From assembly GCA_002633025.1 (NCBI GenBank), contig NMRB01002833.1, positions 9,470 to 73,469 on the forward strand: a stretch of 64,000 nucleotides of DNA. Direction: 5' to 3'. Below the pieces are notes generated by a model that was not told where the DNA came from, did not search any database, and saw nothing but the letters and a program-made list of their open reading frames with translations. Each line of letters starts with the position of its first letter. Position 1 is the stretch's first letter. The DNA is from Notospermus geniculatus (lineage: Eukaryota > Nemertea > Pilidiophora > Heteronemertea > Lineidae). Below, one piece after another: positions 21,331 to 32,207 of the stretch. The translations under genes and the position numbers were made by a program.

Positions 21331-22125
21331 ATGGTATGATTAGGAAAAGGTAATGGTATGATGAGAAAGAAGGTAATGATATGGTGAGGAAAACATAAAG
21401 ATATGATGAGGAAAAGGCATAGGTATGATGAGGAAAAGGTAATGGTTTGATGAGGAAAAGGTTATGGTATGTCGAGGAAAAGATAATGGTTTGATGAGGA
21501 AAAGGTTATGGTATGACGAGGAAAAGATAATGGTTTGATGAGGAAAAGGTTATGGTATGTCGAGGAAAATATAATGGTTTGATGAGGAAAAGGTTATGGT
21601 ATGACGCGGAAAAGATAATGGTTTGATGAGGAAAAGGTGATGGTATGACCAGGAAAATATAATGGTATGAGGAAAAGTAATGGTGTGATGAGGAAAATGG
21701 TGATGGAGTGACCAGGAAAAGATAATGGTATGAGGAAAAGTGATGGTATGATGAGGAAAAGTGATGGTGTGATGAGGAAAAGGCAATGGTATGATGAGGA
21801 AGAAAGTAATGGTATAATGAAGACGGAGGTAATGGTATGATGAGAAAGAAGGTATGGTATGATGAGAAAGAAGGTAATGACATGATGAGGAAAAGGTAAT
21901 GGTATGACGAGAAGGTTATGGAGTGATGAGGAAAAGGTAATGGTATCATGTGGGAAGGTAATGGTATGGTGAGGAAGAAGGTAATGGTATGATGAGGAAA
22001 AGCTAATGGTATGATGAGGAAAAGGTAATGGTATGATGGGGGAAGTAATGGTATGATGAGGAAAAGGTAATGGTATGATATGGAAAAGGTAATGGTTTGA
22101 TGAGGAAGAAGGTTATTGTATGATG
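21331..22125 (+). repeat. 22-bp minisatellite
   Basis: About 35 units based on GGTAATGGTATGATGAGG plus AAAA, with variants 18-26 bp long. Runs of variant units (for example aggaaaagataatggtttg) form small higher-order blocks. The 232-codon minus-strand open frame across it is produced by the repeat and is not a gene. Confidence 0.92.
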
Positions 22126-22396
22126 AGAGTGACGTCAGAACAAAACAAATCATCTTATGGAAATAGCGAAGGCCTATTCCAAGAATCGCTCCTTTCAGGA
22201 CCATTTGACTTGTTAATGCTAAAATACGTCGAGAGAGGGAAATGGGAAAATGAGAACTCTTAGAATATAGTATATCAATTGGATAGTATAGTATATCAGT
22301 TGGTATATCAACTGGATTTGTAACAAACAGGAAACCAAACCACCAGTCAGTTAGTCAATTGGAGATCTACAAATATTCACTTCAATTCACTTACAG
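22126..22396. other. Unassigned non-coding DNA
   Basis: Short AT-rich direct repeats (agtatatcaattgg) near 22268-22310; otherwise nothing recognised. Confidence 0.35.
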
Positions 22397-22692
22397 CAAC
22401 GCCATCTCTTATCATTGTTACTGACCATCCTCATCAATGTTAACAGACACATTAGCCGCTAACAATAAGATCAGGTGAAGCCATACTTCAAGTTTGAAGC
22501 ATTCTTGTCTTACTTCGTCATTATTCCAAGCATGACAACTTTATGACGCCATCTCTTGGCAGAGTTGCTGACCACCCTCATCAATGTTAAGAGACACATT
22601 AGCCGCTAAGAATAAGATCGGGTGAAGCCATACTTCAAGTTTGAAGCATTCTTGTCTTACTGCGTCATTATTCCAAGCATGACAACTTTATG
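22397..22692 (+). repeat. Tandem duplication, unit ~147 bp
   Basis: Two direct copies (about 22397-22543 and 22544-22692) both contain cacattagccgctaa and ttccaagcatgacaacttta. Confidence 0.8.
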
Positions 22693-23208
22693 ACTTCTAA
22701 TGAAAGCGATCTACTTGCAGAACACGATTAAGCCTCCGGTCGTCAGCTGCGATGATTCGTTACATTATAACTGCCATTAATTTACCGTCCCAGCGATCTC
22801 GGCGAGGCAATAAAATGGCGTACGCAGGTGAAATCGGGCATTGGCCGATATTAGGCACCTGATTGGAATTAAGTGTCCCAGGATGCATTGCAACACATGA
22901 CGATACTCGCGTATGGATGCCGACGAGGTTCATTACTGATGGCAAATAGATGATAATTGTTGGGGACAAACGTCCGTTACAGCCGAAGGTTGATGAGACG
23001 ATCTTGGGCAGAATATGTAATGATTTCCAGAAGAAGGATGGCGTCTTCTGGGTGCCTGTAGCACTGCTAAGGGGATAATGTGGGAAAAAAGCTGGATGTC
23101 TTGAAATTGGAATGATAATTGATTTATGTTGACCTGTGATGAGAATTCTGATGACTTATAAAGAAACCACTGGCGTGCTCTTTATTACAGAGTTTGGGAT
23201 CCACAACA
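22693..23208. other. Unassigned non-coding DNA
   Basis: No gene or repeat recognised. Confidence 0.35.
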
Positions 23209-23210
23209 TA

Positions 23211-23399
23211 CCGTACACGCAAATATTTTCGCGGGATAATATTTCACGAATCGAACATTTTTGTTCTGTTTCATGTGGCTTAATGTTCATGACTGGATTG
23301 TTGGGGGAAACTTTTATGCGTGTATTAATATTCACGGCGAAATTTTGATTTCACGATTTTCGCGAGAATTTTTACACGTGAAAATATTTGCGTATATGG
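23211..23399. mobile_element. Tc1/mariner-like MITE (CCGTACACGCAAATATTTTC end)
   Basis: The left end is inverted at the right end as gaaaatatttgcgtatatgg. TA flanks both ends (23209-23210, 23400-23401). The interior has repeated TTCGCG and CGCGAA strings, as at 28454. Confidence 0.7.
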
Positions 23400-23404
23400 T
23401 ACTC

Positions 23405-23570
23405 TCTTGCCGTGGTTACACTCCATAAAATCCCCGGGTTTTTTGCGGTCACACCTATGAATTGCCGGGCTTCAAGAAACCCGTGTCTGAAAAAACACAC
23501 GGCAACCTCGCCGTGCTTTTCGAAATCCTCGTGTTTTCGTTAGTTCTTTAAGCACGGCTACAGATATGGG
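23405..23570. repeat. Unclassified interspersed repeat, copy 1
   Basis: Homologous to 53165-53332: both contain tgccgggcttcaaga and cgtgtttttgttagttcttt or close variants. No termini assigned. Confidence 0.6.
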
Positions 23571-23589
23571 ATCTACGTGTCAAGACAAT

Positions 23590-23792
23590 TGTGTAAACAC
23601 TCGTTTGGGCACAAGGGAGACTCTGGGAATGACGTCACAATGGGAAACCCCATGCTGCATTGGTCAACTGGTGCTGATAACTCATCGATATAGGATTTAG
23701 CGGGGAACAAAATCCACACTGCGTATGGCGGGTGTCGACAGTAATTTGCATTCGCGGAGAATTTTTCCCCACGAACATATTTCGCTTTACGG
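23590..23792 (-). mobile_element. Tc1/mariner-like element fragment (minus), empty-site relative
   Basis: Ends at 23792 with the CCGTAAAGCGAAATATGTTC-type terminus on the minus strand, followed by TA. Inverted, it matches the left part of 24476-25597 and lacks the MITE that sits at 24584 there; the target TA is at 23724-23725. Confidence 0.65.
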
Positions 23793-24583
23793 TATGCCGT
23801 AAATTAGGCATTATTGGCTTAACAAAATTGACATGTATCTTTTTCCAATTGTTGTACGTGATGACGCAGGCCAACTATTCTCATTTTTGTTCACAAAGTT
23901 AATTTCAATAGCAATTTCAGAATTGCTTGTATGGAGTTGCTCAAGGGACCTGTTTGGTGAGACATCTCTAACAGAGAGAATTAGACCCCACATTACCACA
24001 TATCTCAGGCAGATAGACAGAATTCCCATAATGTGGTGAGCTATCTTTCCCTTGTGCGTGATCAATATCGCCAAACCCGACTCTAGATGTCCTCACTCGC
24101 ACCAACAAAATATCGATCACGTTTTGTCAGGTGAAATATTGGCAACATCACCCTGGCACTATTGTCAAGTTCCCTAAAATCTCATTCATTTTGTTCATCA
24201 CGACAAAGTTTGACAGCGTCTTGAACCGTGTTTCCACTCTCCTAAGTTCCATATCATGGAAGCTTTTAGCCTGTAATTGAAAAGTTCTATTGTGTTCAGT
24301 CTCAGAATTCTTTCTGATGGTTCATAATATTAAGTGCCATGGCGCAATCTAACTTTGTTCTATCACTCCGTCAAAATTCCATCGCCAATAAATTTCTCAA
24401 TAAAACACTGATAACGAAAGAACTCGCTGAATCAGAAACATGATGAAATTCTTCTATTTATAGATTCTTCAACTATTGTAAAGCGAAATATGTTCGCGGG
24501 GAAAAATCGCGAAAATCATGAATTACTGCGGCGTTCACAAAATTTTTCTCCGCAAATGCAAATTACCGTCGACACCCGACATA

Positions 24584-24851
24584 CAGTACGTTGCACAATT
24601 GACCTCCCTATATCCGCGCACCTGCCGCGAACGTGACGCAGAAGGTATGCTTCAGTTCATCCTGTATGGTACAGGTGCGTCAGGCGTCTCTGTTGCATGA
24701 CGTCGGGTGAATGATGTTACGTCTTCACTGCGTGCCTTCCATGACGCCGTGCCACGTCCTCGGAAGATACGAGGACGGTACGCGAATTACGCTACATATG
24801 GTACGCGAATGGTGCGTGGCGTGGAAGGGAGGTCAATTATGCAACGTACTG
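24584..24851. mobile_element. Tc1/mariner-like MITE (CAGTACGTTGCACAATTGAC ends), copy 1
   Basis: Inverted ends, flanked by TA at 24582-24583 and 24852-24853. Same family at 35182, 53465 and, truncated, 55437. The terminal sequence is clearly related to the GTTACG-word family. The interior repeats gacg, gtacgcg and tcctcg words. Confidence 0.85.
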
Positions 24852-25204
24852 TATGCATGCAATGCAAATTTTGTTCCCCGCTAAATCCTACATCGATATT
24901 AAGTCATCAGCACCAGTTGACCAATGCAGCGTGGGGATTCCCATCGTGACGTCTTTCCCGGAGTCTCCCTTGTGCCCAGAACGAGTCTTTACACATAACA
25001 AGCATTGCAGTATGCAGTTGATAGTACAGGTTGTGCCAGGATATACAGCTTCCTGCTTCCTGAGAAGTGTGGTTTCAATCTTCTTCATTATTCAGGGTGC
25101 GACAGTCGCGAATATATTTCCCCACAGAAAATGTTTATTAGGCCCTTTACGGCGAATATTTCTCCCCACGAATGTTGGATTTTTAGGCCAATCGCAAACA
25201 TTAA

Positions 25205-25568
25205 AGCTTACACGAGCCGATTTTGTCGTACGATTCTGTCGGCCGACAGAGACGTACGACAAAAACACACCGTGTATAGTAGACTTCTGAGACAATTTTT
25301 TTTGTCGGTGCGACATCGCATGCAGAATTGGGGTGTTCTATTTTCACCCAACATCGGCTGCTTGTCGTATGGACTGGGCCAATCAGGGAGCGAGATTAGA
25401 TCACGTGTATGAAGGCTACCTAATGATACACGAGGTCCTAAGGGACGCATGAATAAATCCGGGGAATAAATCGTCCCGTGTAAATAGATTAGCCGATCCC
25501 GGCAAATCGGTACGACAAATCTGATACGACTCTGTCGTACGGCAAAATCGGCTCGTGTAAATAGGGCT
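25205..25568. mobile_element. Harbinger-like MITE (TTACACGAGCCGATTTTG ends)
   Basis: Left end AGCTTACACGAGCCGATTTT, right end AAAATCGGCTCGTGTAAATA then GGGCT. Flanks are taa and tta. Internally repeated tacgaca and gtcgtac strings form further hairpins. It lies inside the element at 24476-25597. Confidence 0.72.
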
Positions 25569-25599
25569 TTAGGACGTGAAAATATTTCGCTTTACAGTA

Positions 25600-26428
25600 C
25601 TCATCACGGACAAAATTGATGCTGTTCAAAACGACAGCGCTATCCTATTCCTAAACAATAAAACCATAGGGCATTTCATTAGGGAATACCTTCTACAAAA
25701 CATAGAGGAATTTGATTAGCTTTTTATTGAAGTATTGTCATCTGGCACTTTACATTAAAAGGCTCTCAGGAGGAAACGTTTGTTCGGTGAAAGATATTCA
25801 CCTGCTTGACGAGATTGAAATCGAAAGAAGGGACAACCATGAGAGAACATAATAGGACCATCATCCGGCTCCAGGGTTGCTACAAGATGGCTTTTAACAA
25901 ATAACAGCAGCTGCTTTACTTGTCTGAAGGTTGCAAGCTTTGATGACTGCTGACGAAGGCTTTGTACTTGACTCGATGACGCGATGACTCGACGGCGCGA
26001 AGGCCAATGGGGAACCCGCACACTAACGTCACGACGTGGCACTGCGAGCGTTTGTACCGAAGTCTCTTTTTTCTAACGTTATTTCCATTTATTTCTGGCG
26101 TGAAAATAAACCATTTGTGTTGGTCGTCCAACAGTAAAACTTACATCATCGTGTAGCAGAGGAAATTTTCTTTTAATCTCATTCCTTTTTTTCTTAAAAT
26201 GAAGCTAAACAATGGCGATAAAAGCAACGTTTTTGTGTCTCATTACTCCTGTAGAAAAATGTACAGGTAATTTTTTCACGACGCAACGTCAACACCTAAA
26301 ATGACGTCAATGACGCTGTTTTTGGTACAACCACTTGCAGCGCCGACCTGTTGGGATAAGTATGGATGACATCGCGGTGTGTATTTCTTCTTTGTGACCC
26401 TAAACCACTGCGCTCAACATTCTTGCTC
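25600..26428. other. Unassigned non-coding DNA with one repeat fragment
   Basis: The stretch 25995-26100 (caatggggaacc... tttccattt) resembles 36845-36935. Otherwise no gene or repeat recognised. Confidence 0.35.
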
Positions 26429-26790
26429 TTAAAGGAGTTCGACGTCCAAGTTGTAAACAAACCAGTTTGTTTACAAACAGTGGTCGGCAAACTAGTTTTA
26501 TTCCTTCGTGAAGGTGGCAGCACCAGTAGCGCTCCGTGATCGTTAGACTGGTGCCCAGCCCAATGCAACTCACTCAACCACTCACTGGTTCTCTATCCAC
26601 GCTGTGCTGCCACCTATTATCGGTGATATGTACTGAAGTGAATATATCTAGTCTCGCGCAGCCAACCGTTTCGTTCCGCAGGTACTGCGACACAAACGTT
26701 CGATCCTCAGATTCGGCTGGGTGACCGAGCGGCTGGGTGACCGAGACTAGTGAATATCGTGTTTACAACTTGGACGTCCAGCTCCTTTAA
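26429..26790. mobile_element. piggyBac-like MITE (TTAAAGGAG...GACGTCCAAG ends), interrupted
   Basis: Begins TTAAAGGAGTTCGACGTCCA and ends with tggacgtccagctcctttaa. TTAA closes both ends. The ggtggcagcac string and TTAAAGG start show relation to the family at 11277. A hAT-like MITE sits inside at 26649-26749. Confidence 0.75.
26649..26749. mobile_element. hAT-like MITE (TAGTCTCGCGCAGCC ends), copy 2
   Basis: A 101-bp relative of 19895-20444. An 8-bp repeat gtgaatat lies after the right end and three bases before the left end. Confidence 0.7.
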
Positions 26791-28451
26791 AGAGCAACTA
26801 CAACGGATCTACTTCAGCTGGTGTTTTTCGTTACAAAATCGCGCTAAGAACTCAGACAAAAGGTACCGCACGGATATCGATCATGTGCTCAAGGAGCAAT
26901 AAGAATTTCGTCAGCCCTGCACAATACAGCGATGAAAAATTCCAATAAACGACAATTTCATTACAACACCTGGATGTATTGCACGATCGTAAACTGCCGT
27001 CCACCCAGAAGTGACATCACTGCTGTTTCAATCTAATTTCACCATCCATGCATAAGAGGGAAGCCATAGCGATGTTGCTTAGCAACCTAGCAATAGATGT
27101 AATGATACCATGATTAGGTCCCTAGAAGAAATTTTGCTCCGTTGGTCCGTTGATCTAGTGGGATGTCCTTTCGGTAGCTATGCTGCTGTAATTACACCAT
27201 GTCCAAAAGATGTGCTGTTGACAAGTAGGCCTACAGTTTTTGTCAACTCACGATGCATGTCACTATGCTATGGACCATACGAGTGCTGGCTTGATACCAA
27301 CAGCAAATTCTCACGTAATAAAGTTTTGAAGATCTTACAAACATACAAACATGACTGATGAGAATTCAACCAACCAGAAAATGTATTTTGGGCTGTTTGA
27401 CGGGATCTACGAATGCTACTCTTGCAAGAAAACCTCATTTCATTACCGAGAATGGGGAAAACATTTTATTTTGCCATAGGCTTATTCTACACATGGGTTC
27501 AATGCTTGCTTCATTCGTCATGCCAGTACCCATTTGATAAACTTTGACAAGATCTTGCAGCATGGAGAAAATGCGGAATTCCACGGAAATCCGCCAAGAA
27601 ATCCGTGAATGTAACTATAGATTTTAATAATGGAATAAACTATAAATTGGCAGTAAAACATGTAGTACTGAAAGAAAGCACTATATATAACAATAATGAA
27701 ATAATAAGGCCAAGCAAAGCAGTTTGAATGTTTTAACTTTGTGTCCCCAGCGCGCAAATGGCAAGCATTGTTTCTGCAGCCACTATAACCATCTTAGGCT
27801 AGTGCCCATATGGTAAGAGATATGGGGGGTGGGGGGCACCGAGATCCACGTGGCAAGTTTCACACTACCACTGTATAAACTGTAGGGCTTGAGGTAGAGC
27901 TATTGGTCAATAGAGAGAGCACGCTAAATATCCAAAAGTCAAACTATTTCATTTTGAGTCAAGAAATGAGCCTTTTAAACCGATGCAGTGTACCTCATCA
28001 AAGCCATGCGTTTGCTTTGCGAACATCCGTTACATCATTCCCCTTCATGGCCCAATGTCACAATCTGCAGACCACCAAATTGTCTAGCGCAATTTCATGG
28101 AATTCCGTGTTTTCTCCATGCCGAGATCTTTGTCATCAGAGTGACAATCCTTCAGAACCACACTCCTCCAGCTCCTCACACATTGTTGAAATAGCTGTAA
28201 TAGACGTCGACAACATCTGCATTGTAAAACAATAAATAATTCTCCCATGACAAAACAGCGACACCCTCAGGGGTGGAATGACTCAATGGAGGTATTGCGG
28301 TGAATTAGAATGGAAAGAGAATAGTGACAAGGGAGGAATGAACAGAAATGAGAAGGCTTTTTACACAGTGTGGTTCTGAGCAGGATCAAGACTAGCTCCG
28401 AGACAGTTATTTTCAACGACTCGTGGAAGAGTACATGTGTATGGGCGGTTA
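26791..28451. other. Unassigned non-coding DNA
   Basis: I find no repeat with definable ends and no gene with coding support in these 1.6 kb. Open frames at 27110-27358 and 27903-28235 are unsupported. Confidence 0.35.
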
Positions 28452-28453
28452 TA

Positions 28454-28688
28454 CTGTAAAGCAAGATAATTTCGCGGCTGGAAATTTTCGCGAATCAAGA
28501 TTTATAGACATACATGTATTCGCTGCAGGATATTTTCGCAAGTCTCTGCTATTTTTTTTCAGTTTTCTTTCACGGACCATATTTATCACTTGCCTGTATT
28601 TATATTCGCGACATGAAATTTTCGCGACTCATACACTCTCGCGAAATTCGCGAAAATTTCCTGCACGCGAAATTTTCCTGCTTTACAG
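28454..28688. mobile_element. Tc1/mariner-like MITE (TGTAAAGCARGA ends)
   Basis: CTGTAAAGCAAGATAATTTC at the left faces gaaattttcctgctttacag at the right. TA flanks both ends. The interior is dense in TTCGCG and CGCGAAATTT. Confidence 0.78.
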
Positions 28689-28871
28689 TAACCCCAAATG
28701 AAGACATTACAAAATACGTATAATATTCGCGAAGTTAATTATACGCTAATATTTTTTGCAAATAAACCTGCCACGGTACTTTGAGTTTTGACAGTTTTCC
28801 AACCAGTGCATTGAACCCCTTGCAGCTACTATATGGCACGGCTTAACCCGCCGGCAATGGAGGATTTCCTT

Positions 28872-29070
28872 TATGGCCTAGTGGTTAGCGCATTGGCCTC
28901 GGAACTAGAAGTTAAGCAACATAGAGCGCGACCACTACGTGGATGGGGTGACCGGCACGCGTACAATACATCTGGCAACCTTCCCAGTCGAATCTGGAGA
29001 GTGTAGTTCGGCACTGAGACGCAGAGTGGCGCTAAGTGACTCGAGGACGAGTCATCTCTGTCCAAAGGGG
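28872..29070 (+). mobile_element. Chimeric tRNA/5S-derived SINE
   Basis: A tRNA-like A box TGGCCTAGTGG (28874) opens the head. It then runs into 5S-rRNA-like sequence: agttaagcaac (28910) and ggatggggtgacc (28941-28953) recall the 5S motifs gctaagca and ggatgggagacc. The remainder (about 28954-29070) is a body of unknown origin. It ends where a piggyBac-like element begins. Confidence 0.6.
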
Positions 29071-29081
29071 GAGATGGTGCA

Positions 29082-29390
29082 TTGAACACCTATGCTCGTA
29101 GTCACTGGTGTCCTCCCCATTGCCAGGTACTCGTAGTATACTCGTAGAGTATGCTCGTAGTATACTCCTAGCAGCACTATGCATTTTCTATTAATATTGA
29201 CAAGCTTGGCAATGACGAAGAGCCTTCCAATGATCATACTGGCAGTGGGGATTGACCAGATGTATGGGAACACGCTAGAGGGCGTACAGCTACGACTCAT
29301 AGTTGACAATATGAAATAACTTGAAATAGGCCTGGTAGTCATGGCAATGGCGGATATAATGTATTTTAGCCATGGCAGTCAACGTGTTAA
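29082..29390 (-). mobile_element. piggyBac-like MITE (TTAACACGTTGACTGCC ends), minus copy
   Basis: The end ggcagtcaacgtgttaa (29374-29390) carries TTAA. The other end has decayed to ttga. It lacks the nested MITE found at 10830; the intact target reads ccagatgtatggg with TA at 29263-29264. The actcgtagtatactcgtag region is locally expanded. Confidence 0.78.
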
Positions 29391-29829
29391 AAAAACACCT
29401 CGCACGCAATGTTGCGATATATCTTCCCTGCACCCCTCCCCATTTCCGTATGAAACCACGCAATGAGAATCAGCCACGACAGCTTCCTGCTTCACCGGTC
29501 ACAAAGGAAAAGAAAACAGTCTGGAACCATAACATCTAATGTCGGTGGCACAGTCATAAAAGGCAGGAACCACCCACGGCAGAATGGGACTCGGAAAAAT
29601 GTTGACGTTAATGGAAGTCGCTGGGATTACCTGAAGGAATTTCGATGATATAATGGTGGTTGTCAGAAACGTGTGCTAGCTGTGGGCATCTCTAAGTTCG
29701 TACGCCTTGGCCGAACTATGATACCTCAGTCAATGACATCTCTGTGATGCTGGGTAAAGGTACATTACTTGTATAGATCATATTTTATTATGGTTGACAT
29801 GACCAAATTCCGTCGAAACAGAAAATGCA
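29391..29829. other. Unassigned non-coding DNA
   Basis: No gene or repeat recognised. Confidence 0.35.
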
Positions 29830-29831
29830 TT

Positions 29832-30211
29832 AGGCCAGACCCCAAAATATGTCTGTTTGCCGTAACCCGACCGACCCTATGTAAATGGTACCGACCCAAA
29901 AGTTTTTATAGGGGTAAAAGCCAACATGTTTTTTTTATGCCCCAAAGGACCCGATTTGCCGACCAGCAATGACGAAATATGCCGACCTCAAACTTTTTAC
30001 TCTCCAAAACTGAATGCGAATGCGTCATAAACCTTGAAAGATATTGTTTTTAAATATTTAGTATATTTTTATTTTACTTTGTGGAAATTGCATATTTTTT
30101 TCCACCTCCAACTAAAAAAAAGAAAAAAATATACCTACCTACCTACCTACCCAAGCTGTTAGCTAGGGCAGGGTAGGGTTACAGCAAACAGACATATTTT
30201 TGGGTCTGGCC
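29832..30211. mobile_element. MITE with GGCCAGACCCCAAAATATG ends, copy 1
   Basis: Left end GGCCAGACCCCAAAATATGT, right end acatatttttgggtctggcc. A tacctacc microsatellite lies at 30131-30152. The uninterrupted form of the element at 59583-60470. Superfamily not assigned. Confidence 0.75.
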
Positions 30212-30308
30212 TATCACGCCGGTCGTCCCAACTCCCCTTGGTACACCCATTTCTTCTCTGAACCTGTTTGGCTATACCTGAGGGGATCTGCCCCTTTGAA
30301 AGTATGAT

Positions 30309-30700
30309 AGCTATAGTATACTGTCAAAAATCAAGTGAACTCGGACCAGGCCGAGTACGGTGCCGCAAAAAAGTGGCAGTGTAAACCTGGCAAGCGTACC
30401 TGGTCTGGACCACAAGTGAACCATACCGAGACCCACAGAAGGAGGTGGTCCGGACCGAGTACGGTACCCCGACCAAATGTGCTGTGTAAACCTGACGCAC
30501 AGCGAACTGAACCGTGTCCATACCTGGGACGGTATTGAGCATGCGCGCAGTTCGTCCTTGGGCAACCCGTGGGAAAACTCAGGTATGTTGTGCGGTGACT
30601 CATCGCTGCAGACTAAAGGGCACAAATGAAGTGGACCTGGTCCGGTCTGAATAAGGTTCACTTCAACTGGACCAAAATGTTTGGCAATGTTAACACGGCT
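30309..30700. mobile_element. Harbinger-like MITE (AGCCGTGTTAACATTGCC end)
   Basis: Inverted termini recoverable by comparison with 13590-13815. The interior repeats gtttacactgcc, ggtccggacc and related strings in both orientations. No transposase; a long minus-strand frame across it is fortuitous. Confidence 0.65.
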
Positions 30701-30712
30701 TATGGCCAGGCA

Positions 30713-30968
30713 CAGTGGCGGATCCAGGAGTTGCCAAACAGGGGGGGGGGGTGTAATGGGCAAACCTCCCTGAGCGCCAAAGGCACAAAGCCCCGAAAAT
30801 TTTGGGGTAAAAGTGCCGGAAACGCGATTTCCTGGCACCTGGGCAGGCCAAATTGAACATTCTTTTTACTGAAAATCAGGGGTCTGATTATCTGCCTTCG
30901 AAAATTTTTGCTGCTCGGCGGCTGAATGGGGGGGACGTGCGCCGGGCCCCCCCCTTGATCCGCCACTG
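30713..30968. mobile_element. hAT5-like MITE (CAGTGGCGGATCC ends)
   Basis: Begins CAGTGGCGGATCCAGG and ends TTGATCCGCCACTG. Flanked by the exact 5-bp repeat aggca (30708-30712 and 30969-30973). Interior has a G run and a C run as in its relatives. Confidence 0.85.
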
Positions 30969-30973
30969 AGGCA

Positions 30974-31335
30974 GAACCAAACTGTCTTGAAACAAAATTG
31001 TATGAGACATCCTATGACATATTCTTACACGGCCATCACCAAGGTGCATAAAAGCAAGATAAATACATATATAATTTTTGCTGAAGGAAAAACTGATCTG
31101 ACAGCATCCAACAGTTACTTTACCTTTTTATCCCTTACCATCCCTTTTTCATCTCTTAACCACTAAATAAATAAAACAGTATCCATGGTAATAGATGATT
31201 CAGTTCTGACTCGAATGAGTGCATTGTGGCCCTTTTTATGATTGTTGAACATGGGTAGAGACATTTGTAACTTATCACAGAACAGGCTGGTGGAATTGTT
31301 TCGCTGATAATGCTCACTCATTTGACATCATCGCA
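30974..31335. other. Unassigned non-coding DNA
   Basis: No gene or repeat recognised. Confidence 0.35.
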
Positions 31336-31639
31336 TTAACACGTTCGCTGCCATGGCCAAAATATCATTTCTATCCGCCATTGCCATGACCCCCCAGGCC
31401 TATTTCAAGTTTATTTCATATTGCCAACTACGAGTCATAGCTGTACGCCCTCTAGCGTGTTCCCATGCATCTGGTCAATCCCCAGTGCCAGTATGATCAT
31501 TGGAAGGCTCTTCGTCATTGCCAAGCTTATCAACATTAACAGAAAATGCTTTAGCCCTACTACGAGTATACTCGTAGCTGGCAATGGGGAGGAGATCAGC
31601 GACTATGAGTATAATCGTAGCCGGCAGTCAACGTGTTAA
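31336..31639 (+). mobile_element. piggyBac-like MITE (TTAACACGTTGACTGCC ends), best copy
   Basis: TTAA at both ends (31336-31339, 31636-31639), with ttaacacgttcgctgcca inverted as ccggcagtcaacgtgttaa. The interior includes two actcgtag-type blocks. This is the reference for copies at 10766 and 29082. Confidence 0.85.
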
Positions 31640-31690
31640 CTGACTTCATCTTTACATGATAACTATTTTTGAATGCATTGTAGAGTGTAA

Positions 31691-32207
31691 AGGCAAGTGT
31701 ACATTGGCCTTGCGACTGGAAGCAACTGAACGCAGCAGTCGTTATCGATGTACGTGTTCCGCGCACATCGGTTACGACCTAGGTCATTGCGGCAACAAGT
31801 GGCACAATCCAGTCTTCAATCAGGAGCACTCACATCGGACAGGCAATGATACTGAATGCTACACGGAAATTTTCGATGTCTTCCGATCGGACCACTCGGG
31901 AGTCATTTTGTGGGTTACATGATTCCATCACGCGAGCAGGTGTTTTCCACAAACAAGGAAATTCATTGCCAGCGCGCGTACATCGGAAGCGACTGAAGAC
32001 GACTAGAAGCAACCGTTGGCAACAAGTAGAACATGAGCAACTGGCTGGAACTAGCAGAAACGGCAGGCAATAGCGTTGCTGGTGCACGTACATCGGCCTG
32101 TTTGAGCATCTGACCAGTTGCTGCTGGTTCCAGGTAATCGCCAACCGTTGCCAGAAACGCCATTGCCAGTAGTTGCTTCCAGTTGCAAGGCCGATGTGCG
32201 CTAGGCT
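31691..32207. mobile_element. Harbinger-like MITE (AGCCTAGC ends), copy 2
   Basis: Flanked by taa at 31688-31690 and 32208-32210. Lacks the nested element found in copy 1. The right-hand TAA is also part of the TTAA that begins the next element. Confidence 0.82.

Larger units (their letters stand above)
24476..25597 (+). mobile_element. Tc1/mariner-like element (TGTAAAGCGAAATA ends) with two nested MITEs
   Basis: Left end TTGTAAAGCGAAATATGTTC is inverted at the right end (ttttcacg... cgctttacag). TA flanks both ends (24474-24475, 25598-25599). Contains a MITE at 24584-24851 and a Harbinger-like MITE at 25205-25568. No transposase remains. Confidence 0.72.

Noticed and set aside
21506-22204. 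232-codon minus-strand open frame
   Set aside because: Lies entirely in the 22-bp minisatellite; its length follows from the repeat period.
28905-28965. 5S rRNA gene
   Set aside because: Only the central part of 5S is similar, with many changes; fits a 5S-derived SINE.
30311-30838. 175-codon minus-strand frame
   Set aside because: Runs through a Harbinger-like MITE and into a hAT-like MITE; no transposase motifs.
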